Assembly (NCBI GenBank): GCA_025201845.1
Contig: MU603971.1
Location: 51,092 to 115,091 of the forward strand
Reading direction: 5' to 3'
Length of the DNA: 64,000 nt
DNA from: Martensiomyces pterosporus
Taxonomy: Eukaryota > Kickxellomycota > Kickxellomycetes > Kickxellales > Kickxellaceae
In this document: in pieces, positions 49,592 through 60,508 of the stretch
Layout of the letters: every line of letters starts with the position of its first letter
How positions within the stretch are numbered: position 1 is the stretch's first letter
Translations under genes and position numbers: made by a program
Notes under the pieces: generated by a model
The model's input: the letters and a program-made list of their open reading frames with translations, nothing else
The model's database searches: none
What the model was told of the DNA's origin: nothing

Positions 49592-52500
49592 ATGACTGCG
49601 CATAGCGACTGTGTCGACGACCTTGGCGATTTCGACGACCTTGGCTTCGACGGCATCAGCGAGAGCATATTCGAGGACTTGCTCAAGGACGATTTGGACA
49701 GCGACTTTGAGCCCAACACCAATGCGGCCGGCTCAGCAGTGGCAACAGCACACAGCACAGGTTCTAATATGCCAAGCGCCAACAATAAGCCGGGTGGTTG
49801 GAACGTCAGCAACTCTCTTGGTGCTCGAAATCGACATCCAGCCTCAAACGGTGCCAGCAGCCACTTTGGAAGGCCTAAAACTGCAGCAGTCAGTCGCACA
49901 TCAATGAGCAATGGCCCTTCTTGGCGACCACAGCAGCAAAGACCACAGCAGCAGCCACGCCTTCGCAACCAGACAAACATGCTTTCTGCCTCTGTAGGAA
50001 GCTGGAATGGAAGGCCACAGCATCACCAGAAGCAGGCAGCGGCAAACACAGCATCTAGAGCAGGCCAGCGAACGATTGAATCAATGTTTGGACAGCAGCA
50101 GGGACCACAGCCCCTGAAGCGGTTGCGCCAGTCAAGCCACGACTCGAAATCTGTAGAATCGCCACCGCGACCAGCTAAGCGAATCCGCCAAGAAGACGAC
50201 GCTGGCGCATTTGAGATTGTGGATCTAATTGATGAAGGTATCAGCGACATCGAAGAGCTTGTAGACGATGCCACAAACAACGACCACCGGCAGCACAACA
50301 TACCCCAGCAGCTCCAGGCAGCAGACGTGGCTATCAAAAACCGTGGCGACAATACACTAGCTGAGGAGACGCACCACATAGATAACCAGGCTATGCAGAC
50401 GTACCTGTATCCGCTGCTTGGCGGCCAACCTGCCCGCGCATACCAGCAGGGCGCCATTCGGCGGTGTCTTTTCCAAAACACACTTGTTGCGCTGCCAACC
50501 GGAATGGGAAAGACGCTGATTGCGGTTGTGGTGATGGCCAACTATGCCAGGTGGTTTCCCGACTCACTCTCAGTGTTCCTCGCGCCAACGAAGCCGCTAG
50601 TCGCACAGCAGATGCAGGCATGCAAGGGCATGATCCATGCGATCCTCAGTCGAGCTTGGGACTCTGGGCAGGCGTCGAGACCGCCGCAGTTTGAGTCAAA
50701 CTGGATTGTTGAAATGAACGGCAGCACGCCGCCAAAGGCGCGCCAGGCACTCTGGAAGGACGCGCGGTTCATTTTTTCTACGCCTCAGGTTCTGCACAAC
50801 GACCTGAAGTCGGGGACACTCGACGTTGCGAATGCCAAGCGAATCTCGCTGCTGGTCATTGACGAAGCCCACCGTGCCACAGGCAAGTATGCGTATGGCG
50901 AGTCGGTTGGGATCATGTATTCCATATACCATGGTCAAACAAGTGTTCCGTACGATGCGATGGCGCCACCAAGAGCTGCGCCGTTCCGCGTGATGGCGCT
51001 CACAGCCACACCGGGGTCCGAAATGGACACCGTGCAGGAGATCATCAACAGGCTGCACATCTCGCACATCTTTCTGCGCACCGAGGAGTCGCTCGACGTC
51101 TCGCCCTACCTCCATGGGCGGCGGATCGAGGAAATGGTGATTGCACTGCCACCGTGGCTGCTTGCGGCCCGGGACTGCCTCGCAAGTGTGATCAAGCGCA
51201 GCCTCAACATCCTCTGCAACGTCTGCCACGTAATGCACAATCCTGGCGATGCCACGCGTATCTCGGGGTTCCATATTCGGATGGAGCGCGATCGGTTTTG
51301 TCAGCGACAGCAGGGTGCTGGTGCTGGCGGCTTGGATGCCGGTCGCATAATGGGCGAGTTTACTATTGCCATTTCGCTGGCACATGTGATGCAGCTTCTC
51401 TCGGAACACGGATTAAAGCCTGCCTGGGCGACAATTAGGTCTTGGAACCTCGAAGTCGCTAGAGCGAAGAATAGACTTGGCTCGGCAACCCGCGCAAAGA
51501 TTGATTGCGTCGATAGCCAGGAGTGGGCCAATATGCTTCGCCAGTTCGGACCGCTGGTTGATGCCCTGGAAAGTCGGTCGGGGGCTAGTAGCAACGGCAC
51601 TGCCAGCATCCCAGCAGGCAGCCGGCAAGCAGCGGCTGGAGGAGGGCCGGTGCGCACGGATGTGGTGTCCAGCTTCTTCAATGTGTCATCAAGCGCCCGC
51701 TCATCGAATACGCCAGGCCAGAGCATTGTATCTCTAGCACCGCCTGGTTTCCTCGGCCACCCAAAGCTTGAGCGGCTGCTGGAAGTCGTAAAGGCGCACT
51801 TTGCACAGTTGACTGAGCCTGGTGGTGCAACATCAACAAGGATCATTGTGTTCTCTCAGTACCGCGGGTCGGTAAGCGAGATCGTTGGTGTGCTCAACCA
51901 GCTACGCCCGCAGGTTGTTTGTGAGCCATTTATCGGTCAAGGCAAAGCTGCTGGCAGCCACTCCGGAGGGTCCTCATCTGGAAGTGGTGGCGGCAGAGGT
52001 GGCGGCAGAGGTGGCGGCAGAGGTGGAGGCCGTGGTCGTGGTCGCGGATATGGCAGCTTCCGTGGCCGAGGTGGCGCGAGATTCTCTGGAGGCAATAGGA
52101 GTGTCCAAAGCAATACTGAAGCGCAAGGCATGGATGCCAGCGACGACCTGCCTGTGGATATCGACGGAGACGGTGCTGACCTGCGCGGACAGACGCAAAA
52201 GGAGCAGCTTGCCGTTCTGGGCAGGTTCCGTCAAGGCACCACCAACATCATTGTTGCCACCTGCGTTGGCGAAGAAGGCCTCGATATTGGCGAGGTCGAC
52301 CTGATCATCAACTACGATGCACCATCGTCTCCAATCCGACTCCTGCAGCGCATCGGAAGAACCGGGCGTGCACGCCGAGGCAAGGTCATTGTGTTTCTGG
52401 CGAAGGACACTCGTGAGGAGAACTCGTACAAGACAGCTCAGAACAAGTACAAGAGCATGCAGAAGAGGATTGCGTCGGGAAAGGGCCTGATTCTTCGCGC

Positions 52501-55234
52501 AGACCTGAGCCCTCCAATGGTGCCCCCGTCGCTACCGCCTGGAGTGCCATCTCGAACCGAAATACACCTGTCGAAAGCTGATATCTCCAAGGCTGAAGAG
52601 GATGAGCAGCAGCTGGCGGCCAGGTCTTCAAAGTCTAAGAAAGCGGGCGCGGGCGGTCGTGGAAAGGGCAAGCAGAGAGTAGGTGACTCGGCGGGAATTG
52701 ATCTGCGTGAGTTTGACGAGTATAGCAGCCTGTCGGCGAAGTACCAATCCGGATTGCATACGAGCTCAACCAACGGCCATGGCTTCCAGTCAGCTGTAAA
52801 TACCTCGCACATGGGCAAATACCAGTTTACAGCTGGATCGGAGTCGCAGACTGTTGCTCGCCTACTTCAGCACGGCGTTGCTTGGCAATCTGCCACATCT
52901 CCTCAATGCTTGGTGCCGCACTCGGCTCGGTCGACCATGTATTCCAAGATCATGTCGGGTCTAGAAAGTGCACGCTTCAGCCATGATCTGGAAACCAGTC
53001 AGCCCAGCAGCGAAGCCAAGAGCCATTTCTGCATGCCTGATATGCCAACAGCTAATGGACGCGCAAACATTGGTGGCCCAGGTGCAGCGAGTGTGCCATC
53101 CCGGAAACCGGGTGCTATCTCGAGCGGCAAGCCACGGCCAAAGCTCAGCAGACGGCCACATGGATCAGATTCCTCTGATTTTGACAGTGCAGCCAATGTG
53201 CTGGGTGGCAGCGACGACGGCAGTGGTGGTGATTTGGACGACATTGACGCGATACTGAGAGGGCCGCCGCCACAGAAAGAGCGCACGGCAAACCCCAGTA
53301 GGCTAGATGCCACCGACCCGCAGAAAAAGGACAAGGCGATTGAGGATAAAGGCGTGGTCAAAATTGATTCTTCTCCACTGACCGAGGAGCTCAGATTCCC
53401 TAGCAACAGCATCAGTAGCTACCGTTACGCTGGTGAACGTCCTGCAGCGGCACGGCCAGATCGCCTGCCCATTGCACATACCCCAGCGAAAGTGCCGATG
53501 TCGGCTAAGCGCAAGTCGCCTGCACCCACCACAAAGCCATCGCCATCATCTGCTGGCAAGCCACGCCGTAGGAGCAGCGGCGAGATGGCTCACAAGAAAA
53601 CACCCTCGTATCGCAATCTTCTCGAGTCCATGGACAGCTTGGTCAAAAGCGGCAAAGCCAGACGTGCATTTGACTGGTCACTCGCGGTGGACTCAAAGCT
53701 GGTCGAGGAAGCCAAGAGCAGAGGTGTTGATCTTCAGCTCAACATGGTCGCTGATCTAGATGGCTCCGTCGAGGCACCAGTGGCCAACCCAGTAGGGTCT
53801 CTTTTTGGCAATATTGGAGAACCTGGCGCGTTTGACAAGATATTTGATGAAGCTGGCGCGCTTTCGTCATTTAGCGAGCATCTAAGCAACGACGAGAGTA
53901 GCGATGAGGTGGATGGTGGCACTGCATGGCCGGTGCACCCACTGCAAGGAGAAGCACACAAGCTTTGTGAGGACAGCGATCTAGAAAGCAGTATAGGTGC
54001 TGATAACAAAGCCCTGGAGTGCAACGGCGACGATCTACCTACTCAGCCGATCCCCGAAAGCCCGCCTGTACTAGCGGCGCACCGCGACACAGAGCACCGG
54101 GTACATTCAGGTAATGAGCCAGCGCCCGATCCGAAACCTGGTGTCCGCGCTGATATCTGGGGCAGTGAGGACGACGATCTGCTCGCGCTCGACATGGCCG
54201 ATGTAGACATGCTTCTCTTGTCTGACGGCGACGGCGACGGCAGTGGCCCGAGCTGCGCAACAGCCAAAGATCCAGCAGCCCGTCTCCCCTGCCCGCCTGT
54301 AGGCACGCCAAATGTTGCTGGCACCAGTACTCTGCAGCAGAATCAGAACAATCTGGTGCAAAAAACACATCAGGTTGCCGAGGTCATATTGTCATCTTCG
54401 CCGCAAATACCATCCTCCCCGCTGCCAGAGGCAGTTGTTAATAGCAGAGCAGCAGCCACTGCCTCGCAGAGCAGGCCCTTGGATGCTCCTGAAGTGAGCT
54501 GTCCGTCATCATCGTCGCCAGTAAGAGTGCGAGGCAGGCGGCTTGTCCGCGGAAAGCCGGTCGCCCAGGTAACAAGCGCACCAGACAGCCCAGCAACACC
54601 GATCAAAAGGATCCAGCCAGAGAGGAAAGGGAAAAAGCGGAAGCTATGTGTGCCACAGCCTCAGCAGAAACGGGCATGCCGCAACCAGTTCATTGATGCG
54701 GAAGCAGGGATCAGCGACGATGAGGAAGATGAAAAGGGTGGTGCGGCTCGCAACCACCGCCATTTTGCTGGACACAACGATGAGGACGGCATCGACGAAG
54801 ACGACGATCTGGATCAGGACCTGTCGAGCTTTATTGTAGACGATGAGCATGTGGAGTTTGACACACCAGGGAACCAAGAGTTTGGCAGAGACGACGTGTC
54901 TCCCGATCGCGACGAGCATACGCCCCGGCGTATTGGCGATTTTTACCGCCAGTCGCTGGTCAGCCCAACGACGCCGGTCACGGAGATCATGCGGAAGCTG
55001 GCTGAGCGGGAGAAGCAGAGACGGTGGGTCAGCGATACGCCGACCAGGGGCGGGTTGGCGGCAGCCAGCGGCCAGCTGTTTGTTCAGAGTAATTCGGGCG
55101 CTGTGAACGACCACAGCGATCTGTGGGAGGAGCCAGAAGACGGAGGCGGTGCATTTGCGGCTACCAGCGGCGATGAATCATCCGACTTTGAGCGTGCAGA
55201 GGATCTGTTCACACAGCTGCCCCGAGCGAGGTAA
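49592..55234 (+). CDS. MPH1: FANCM/Mph1/Fml1-family DNA helicase with an RGG insertion
   Basis: A 3'-5' helicase that remodels stalled forks and D-loops. The 1880-aa product has an acidic and disordered N-terminus, then the superfamily-2 core. AYQQGAIRRCLFQNTLVALPTGMGKTLIA is walker A near 304, with FLAPTKPLVAQQMQACK, then VIDEAHRATGKYAYGESVG at ~422 and MALTATPGSEMDTVQEIINRL. The Mph1 insert domain follows (EESLDVSPYLHGRRIEEMVI). Motifs IV-VI are IIVFSQYRGSVSEIVGVL, ATCVGEEGLDIGEVDLIINYDAPSSPIRLLQRIGRTGRARRGK. Between motif IV and motif V an Arg/Gly-rich segment (about 788-835) is inserted. The ~850-residue tail is acidic and disordered, with no ERCC4 nuclease domain. ATG 49592 follows a T-rich leader; an in-frame ATG at 49385 is unlikely. 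Confidence 0.92.
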   Translation: MTAHSDCVDDLGDFDDLGFDGISESIFEDLLKDDLDSDFEPNTNAAGSAVATAHSTGSNMPSANNKPGGWNVSNSLGARNRHPASNGASSHFGRPKTAAVSRTSMSNGPSWRPQQQRPQQQPRLRNQTNMLSASVGSWNGRPQHHQKQAAANTASRAGQRTIESMFGQQQGPQPLKRLRQSSHDSKSVESPPRPAKRIRQEDDAGAFEIVDLIDEGISDIEELVDDATNNDHRQHNIPQQLQAADVAIKNRGDNTLAEETHHIDNQAMQTYLYPLLGGQPARAYQQGAIRRCLFQNTLVALPTGMGKTLIAVVVMANYARWFPDSLSVFLAPTKPLVAQQMQACKGMIHAILSRAWDSGQASRPPQFESNWIVEMNGSTPPKARQALWKDARFIFSTPQVLHNDLKSGTLDVANAKRISLLVIDEAHRATGKYAYGESVGIMYSIYHGQTSVPYDAMAPPRAAPFRVMALTATPGSEMDTVQEIINRLHISHIFLRTEESLDVSPYLHGRRIEEMVIALPPWLLAARDCLASVIKRSLNILCNVCHVMHNPGDATRISGFHIRMERDRFCQRQQGAGAGGLDAGRIMGEFTIAISLAHVMQLLSEHGLKPAWATIRSWNLEVARAKNRLGSATRAKIDCVDSQEWANMLRQFGPLVDALESRSGASSNGTASIPAGSRQAAAGGGPVRTDVVSSFFNVSSSARSSNTPGQSIVSLAPPGFLGHPKLERLLEVVKAHFAQLTEPGGATSTRIIVFSQYRGSVSEIVGVLNQLRPQVVCEPFIGQGKAAGSHSGGSSSGSGGGRGGGRGGGRGGGRGRGRGYGSFRGRGGARFSGGNRSVQSNTEAQGMDASDDLPVDIDGDGADLRGQTQKEQLAVLGRFRQGTTNIIVATCVGEEGLDIGEVDLIINYDAPSSPIRLLQRIGRTGRARRGKVIVFLAKDTREENSYKTAQNKYKSMQKRIASGKGLILRADLSPPMVPPSLPPGVPSRTEIHLSKADISKAEEDEQQLAARSSKSKKAGAGGRGKGKQRVGDSAGIDLREFDEYSSLSAKYQSGLHTSSTNGHGFQSAVNTSHMGKYQFTAGSESQTVARLLQHGVAWQSATSPQCLVPHSARSTMYSKIMSGLESARFSHDLETSQPSSEAKSHFCMPDMPTANGRANIGGPGAASVPSRKPGAISSGKPRPKLSRRPHGSDSSDFDSAANVLGGSDDGSGGDLDDIDAILRGPPPQKERTANPSRLDATDPQKKDKAIEDKGVVKIDSSPLTEELRFPSNSISSYRYAGERPAAARPDRLPIAHTPAKVPMSAKRKSPAPTTKPSPSSAGKPRRRSSGEMAHKKTPSYRNLLESMDSLVKSGKARRAFDWSLAVDSKLVEEAKSRGVDLQLNMVADLDGSVEAPVANPVGSLFGNIGEPGAFDKIFDEAGALSSFSEHLSNDESSDEVDGGTAWPVHPLQGEAHKLCEDSDLESSIGADNKALECNGDDLPTQPIPESPPVLAAHRDTEHRVHSGNEPAPDPKPGVRADIWGSEDDDLLALDMADVDMLLLSDGDGDGSGPSCATAKDPAARLPCPPVGTPNVAGTSTLQQNQNNLVQKTHQVAEVILSSSPQIPSSPLPEAVVNSRAAATASQSRPLDAPEVSCPSSSSPVRVRGRRLVRGKPVAQVTSAPDSPATPIKRIQPERKGKKRKLCVPQPQQKRACRNQFIDAEAGISDDEEDEKGGAARNHRHFAGHNDEDGIDEDDDLDQDLSSFIVDDEHVEFDTPGNQEFGRDDVSPDRDEHTPRRIGDFYRQSLVSPTTPVTEIMRKLAEREKQRRWVSDTPTRGGLAAASGQLFVQSNSGAVNDHSDLWEEPEDGGGAFAATSGDESSDFERAEDLFTQLPRAR

Positions 55235-57760
55235 CGGGCTTGCACTGAGCCACTTAGCACATGCACACTGTTGATGTTTAGCTGGTGAAGCGTCCATGAG
55301 TGTGATGGCAAGGAGTTTATGGCAGTGTTTGCATGTGCCGCTTAAGAAACATGTACCAACACGCAGACATCTGGTGTGCAAGGGCCATGGGTGTCTATGG
55401 TGTCTTGGCGCTCATTCCGACAGTGGCCACAGGCCAGCAAATTAGAATGGACTCGATAACCGGGAGAACGAATGCGGCGGATGCAATGCAGGAAAGCCAC
55501 CGATGCAAATGTGCATCCAGCAGCGGACTTTTTTTTTGCCCAGCCGCTCTTGAATCCTACTATCGTGGTGGATCTACGTGTCGATGGCGAGATAGATAAG
55601 CACTGCCAACAGTACACTCCAGTCTGCCAAATAAGATGTCTGCGCCGTGTACATGGGGGCGTAGATGGGTTTTGACATAACCACAAAGCGCGTACACACC
55701 CACTCCCTCCTCCCTGCCCGCCCTGCTTTTGTAAATAAAAAGGCAGCATCCGTTGCATGTGACCCCTGTATGTGTGCCTGGAGGCAGCAGCATGGAGTGT
55801 GTGGAATGCAGGAGCGAGCTACCAACAATGAAGCGCAAGCTTGGCACGCTGTTGCGCCCGTCGGAATAAGGCAGCAAATCAGTGTGGCCAGAAATGAGAC
55901 CGGGGGATTGGCACCGCTAATGAGTCTTTGCTGCTTGGATTTGCCTTGGTCATTAAACGCGGGTGAATCGGGCGAAGACTGAGTGTACGGCGGCGGTGTT
56001 CTACGGATAACCAGGCAGTCTGGGTCCACAGCGAAGCGTGCCTCTGGAATCGGATCAGTCTCTCGCTCTGCTGTCTGCACACCCGACTGAGAGCGTGCCT
56101 CACAGTCGCAAATCTTCAAATGCACTGTTTTGTGCGTGTGAAGTGCGCTGCTGCTGGCGAGGGCGAATCAGAGGCCTACTGGAATAGGGGATGGCTGTCA
56201 ATCTCCAATTGGAGACTGACGCAAGACAGCGCATGAAGTGCGCTCGGTTTATGCCCTGTTTACGGCCCAAACTGCATGCACCTCTGGTAATGCGCACGGT
56301 TTGTTGGGCTGTTTCTTGAAGGCTCGATGGGTGGGTGGCCTGCCCATGCGCATTTAGGTGATGCACAAATCAGGACCCAGCAAGAGATGGCAATGGGCAA
56401 TGGCTGCTGCTTTCGAAAAGCCGGAGCAGCAGCATTCATTCGACGCTGCATACGGCTGAGGACTGCTTTTCCTGCTGCCAAGAGAGAAGCAGTGGCAGCA
56501 GCATTTTTGGGGCGCCGCACGCACCTCGGCCTTCTACCGGTGAACGCCGTGAGAAACAAGAGCACGCAGATGTGGCCGGGGTCGTTCGCACCGGGAACAA
56601 TGGCCTCTGCTTTTTTTTGCAGCCCGTCCGTGTTCCCTCTTTTCCCGCTCTTTTGTTCATCAGCGCCTTTCAGCTGGATCCTTTGTACACACTGTTTACG
56701 CGGAGCTACCAACCTGTTTCGCTGTTTCTCCATTCCCAGGACACACACACACAAATAATCGTCCGATTCACCGTCCCGCCAGCCAAGTAGTGCGCTGGAC
56801 TGCAGAAAATAAAAGGTACCTTGTCCCATTCTTGCTTCTGCTAGTGCAGCTGCGTTCAGGCGAGGTGAGGACTCCCAGGCGGGCTGTGGGTGTGTAGACG
56901 CTGCATCAGTGCGATCCGCCTCCACACACCCGCCGCACCTCGCAGCGGCTTTGCAACCTGTTTCCATGCACCAGAAACGAAAGGAGCAGCGCGCTATCTC
57001 GACTGCTATCTGTCCAATTGCCGTTCATATAAAGGCTGTTCGCTAGTAAACGCGAGCATCACGCCCCCGCACACAGACACCCGCCCTAGAAAGGGGGCAG
57101 CAGGCGGGAATCCCTGTGTGTGCATGAGGCCGCTGATGCGCGCGTTCATCCAAGAACACAGCGCCTTGCTCGCTTGGTGTGCGCATGCTCATTGTTTCGC
57201 ATTTATTTGCTGCCCGGAATGCAAGCCGCCGATGCAATCAAGATTATTTGCTCTGGACGGCTGTATTGCGAGTGGTGATTTGTTTTCCTCTCTCACGCCC
57301 CATGTCAAGCAGACAATGGATCCCCTGCTGCGCGCTTTGCCTTGGGCACCCCGTGTGCTCTGCGGACCGCGTGGAGACGCTGGATATAAGGGCGCTGTGG
57401 CCGCATAGCCCCCACGTCCCAGAGCTGCCTCTTTTCTCCTCCTCTCTTCCCTCCGTTCCCCCACACGCATCCGCCTCCTTTCTGCGCTCAGCAGACAGAA
57501 GCTACAAAGCACTAGCGAAATCTAAGGCTCGCCTCTATTTGGCTGACATCGAGTTGGTTCTGATTTCCTCATCTTCTTTTGGGAGCAAGACCAGCACAAA
57601 AAATTACTCCCTCTGCACTTGTACTATTACTCTTTTCCACACCAGTCTGCAGCCAGCAAAGCAGCAGCCAGACATCCCCCACCCACCCGTTAAGGCAGCC
57701 AACCCCCCACCCACACACCCACCCACATAAATAACCCTTTCTCTTTTTCTTCCCTCGCTC
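55235..57760. other. Two-and-a-half-kilobase region without a supportable gene
   Basis: Between MPH1 and the arrestin-related gene. The longest frame here (minus strand 55574-56125, 183 codons) has no recognisable domain. TATAAA lies at 57028-57033, and 57420-57760 is C/T-rich, so the right part is probably the promoter and leader of the arrestin gene. No RNA gene or mobile element was recognised. Confidence 0.4.
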
Positions 57761-60055
57761 ATGGACCCAACACGCTACTTTGCCTCTCAAATATTAACGC
57801 AGGACATTGACCGCAAGCCCAAGAACGGCAACTCGTTCTCAGACATGACGCTCGGCCAGATTTCGCTATTCAAGCTCTCCACATCCACGGGCAACGACCT
57901 CGAGCACCCCGTGCGGCCCAACGAGCGGTTCTCGGGCGTCCTCGTCGTGCAGCTCACACGGCCCCTCCACGCATCGCAGGTGGTCCTCGAGTTCACAGCA
58001 ACAGAGCGGCGCCTGGCCGCGCTCAAGGACAACACCAGATTCGTCAAAACGCCAATGTTCTCCGTCGACCTTGTGCTGTGGAGACCCACAAACAAGGGGC
58101 CCAACCCGTCCTCCGTCCTGGCAGACGGCATCCATGTGTTCAACTTCACCTGCCAGATGCCGCACCTCAACTACCCACAGTCCATCCAGCGCGTCGAGTA
58201 CGACTTCAGCTACATGCTCCGGGGCAAGGTGCTGGTCCCGCTGGATCGCGAGGGGGACAGGGTGGCGGCGATAGTTGAGAAGGAGGTGCACTTTGCGCCC
58301 ATCGTCACGCAGACGCTGAACGCCGACCCGCTGAACATTGTCGAGACGCTGTGCTTCGAGAAGAAGGGAAAGAAGGGCAAGCCGGCGGTTGAACTTCGCG
58401 CGGCTATTACCGGACACCAGGTGATTCCGGGCTCAAAGGTGAGGATCGACATGTCAATCAAGGAATTGTCGTCGACAAGCTGGACAAAGGTCGTTGCCAG
58501 GCTGTTTGAGCGCACCAGCTGCAGAGAGTCCACAAAGGGCGCCTTTTCGCAGCCATTGTGGTCCACCGACCGCGAGCTCGCCAGCACCGAGCTTGTGCGC
58601 TCCTCCGTGTACAACTTCTTCATCAACGACGAGGTCATCGGCAAAAACAACACCGAAACGACCACATCGGCGGGCGAGACCATCACCAGCGAGGTGCTCA
58701 ACTTCACCGTCCCGCTCATGCCGTGCAGCCCGCTGGGCAGCGACCACCTGGAGTTCATGCACTACATCCGCCTGGACGTCATCCTGCCCAACTGGCTCTC
58801 CAGCGATCGGTCCGTCTACACCGAATTCCCCGTGCAGCTGATGACCTGCGACCCGCGCGGCGCCGTGAGACTGCTGAACCGCCAGACCTCCTTGATCAAC
58901 CTCGAGCGCAACTACACGGACGGCGGCGACAGCATCAGCGTCAGCTCCACTCAGAACACCCTCAACCGGCCGCAGTCGCCGCCCTCGCTGCACAAGTCGC
59001 CAAGCATGGCGCTTGAAAGCAACCAGGCCATTGTCAACTCGCTCCCACCCACCTACTACGAGGTCCACCCGGTGCAGCGGCCCCTGCCAGTGCTCTCCCT
59101 GCTCAAGCAGGTCAACGCCACCAGCCCCGTGGAAGCCGCGCAGGACTCCTCGAGCACCCAGCGCCTGTCAAAGCTCTCGCGGAGCACTCGCCACACGACA
59201 ATGTCGAGCTTCCACAGATCCGAGCACAGCATCGACGGGCGCTCGGTTGTCTCGTCGCAGGGCACGGGCGACGACATCGGCGAGGAGAAGTACCGCGCAC
59301 GGCCACTGCCCTCTGCCCCCGCAGCTCCGCTCACGCCGCCGCCGCCGCCGCTGCCCTCGATGCCGATGCCCGGCCCCATGCCCAATGTGCCACCGCCGCT
59401 GCCCACTGCGCCGATGCCCGGCTCCATGCCCATCTCGCCGCCGCCGCTGCCCTCATCGCCGATGCCCAGCTCGGCGCCCGCATACTCGTCGGCATCCGTC
59501 CTGCCTTCGCGCCTGCCCGGCTCCGCCGCACCTCCGTCGACGGCCAGCACCAACTACCAGCCGCACATTCTCCAGAGACAGGGGTCTGGCGGGCCAGCAC
59601 ATGCGCTAAACGGCGCGCCTCTGATGATGTCGCCCTACATGCCGAACGCCACGGACCAAACAAGCTACGACCCAATCGCCGCGCAGTACTCGGCCCCCTT
59701 GAATGGCAGCTACCAGGGGTACACGCTAAACGCCCCTGCGCCCACCGACATGTCCCCTCCCACATCAGCGTCCTCCCTGCCGCCACCGATGCCGCCCACG
59801 GTGCTGTCACGCGGGCTGTCAATGCCAAACCCATCAAGGCCCAAGCAGCGGCCGCACACCACGATGCCCCAGGCTCGGTCAAAGTCCCCCATATCGCCAG
59901 CACCCAACGACCCGCTGGTGGACGATCAGTCGAGCGACGACGACGCGGGCTACTTCAAGGCATCGACGGCGAAGCGGTCGATGGAAAGGGAGCGGCCGAG
60001 CGAGAAGAGCATCTTCAGGCTGCGCAAGAACTCGTCGATCAAGCACTCGCGCTGA
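57761..60055 (+). CDS. Arrestin-related trafficking adaptor (alpha-arrestin)
   Basis: Alpha-arrestins recruit Rsp5/Nedd4 ubiquitin ligases to membrane transporters for endocytosis. The 764-aa product has an arrestin N domain at about 45-200 (VRPNERFSGVLVVQLTRPLHASQVVLEFTATE, DGIHVFNFTCQMPHLNYPQSIQRVEYDFSYMLRGKV) and a C domain at about 220-385 (GHQVIPGSKVRIDMSI, VLNFTVPL, YIRLDVILPNWLSSDRSVYTEFPVQLMT). After the C domain are one PPTY motif at 429-432 (LPPTYYEV), the expected WW-domain ligand, then a Pro/Met-rich repeat (PSMPMPGPMPNVPPPLP) and a basic, Ser-rich end. The C-terminal tail is probably disordered. Closest fungal relatives are of the Rod1/Art/Rim8-type class; which one is not resolved. 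Confidence 0.88.
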   Translation: MDPTRYFASQILTQDIDRKPKNGNSFSDMTLGQISLFKLSTSTGNDLEHPVRPNERFSGVLVVQLTRPLHASQVVLEFTATERRLAALKDNTRFVKTPMFSVDLVLWRPTNKGPNPSSVLADGIHVFNFTCQMPHLNYPQSIQRVEYDFSYMLRGKVLVPLDREGDRVAAIVEKEVHFAPIVTQTLNADPLNIVETLCFEKKGKKGKPAVELRAAITGHQVIPGSKVRIDMSIKELSSTSWTKVVARLFERTSCRESTKGAFSQPLWSTDRELASTELVRSSVYNFFINDEVIGKNNTETTTSAGETITSEVLNFTVPLMPCSPLGSDHLEFMHYIRLDVILPNWLSSDRSVYTEFPVQLMTCDPRGAVRLLNRQTSLINLERNYTDGGDSISVSSTQNTLNRPQSPPSLHKSPSMALESNQAIVNSLPPTYYEVHPVQRPLPVLSLLKQVNATSPVEAAQDSSSTQRLSKLSRSTRHTTMSSFHRSEHSIDGRSVVSSQGTGDDIGEEKYRARPLPSAPAAPLTPPPPPLPSMPMPGPMPNVPPPLPTAPMPGSMPISPPPLPSSPMPSSAPAYSSASVLPSRLPGSAAPPSTASTNYQPHILQRQGSGGPAHALNGAPLMMSPYMPNATDQTSYDPIAAQYSAPLNGSYQGYTLNAPAPTDMSPPTSASSLPPPMPPTVLSRGLSMPNPSRPKQRPHTTMPQARSKSPISPAPNDPLVDDQSSDDDAGYFKASTAKRSMERERPSEKSIFRLRKNSSIKHSR

Positions 60056-60508
60056 AGGCAGAGGATGCGCGGAGGAGCCGCCCTTGTCAATGCGCAGAAG
60101 CGGTGAACCAGCCCGCCAAAGATAACGGCATCCCCTACCCCCAGCCCCGCCTTCACCAAGCACCGGTGCGCAATTGTATGTGCGTGTGACGCACTGGCAT
60201 GCTGCTTCCCATTGATACCACTTTCTGTATTTGTAAATCCTCTTTTCTCTTACTCCGTTTGTTATCCGCAATGCGCTTACGAAGCGTAACGACACCAAAA
60301 ACAAAAACAAAAACAAAACACCAGCGCCAAAACAAGGCCGAGCGGCAGGGAGAATGAAACAGGGAATAGACACGGAATTGGGTTATGCAAATAAAACAAG
60401 GGGTGGGGGATGTGTGCAGAAGAAGGGGGTAAGAATATGCTGCTGGTAGTGGTGTGTCTGCATGTGTGCTGGTGCTGGTGCCAGTGTCAGTGCTGGCAGA
60501 ACCTCGCT
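60056..60508. other. Convergent 3' intergenic region
   Basis: 453 bases between the stops of the arrestin gene (plus) and the RING gene (minus). AAAACAAAAAC repeats at about 60296-60318 and AATAAA at 60390-60395. No gene supported. Confidence 0.45.

Noticed and set aside
55574..56125. 183-codon minus-strand frame with a PPPY.
   Set aside because: No recognisable domain; overlapping frames of similar length exist in the same stretch, and neither splice signals nor codon bias single it out. Kept as a low-probability candidate only.
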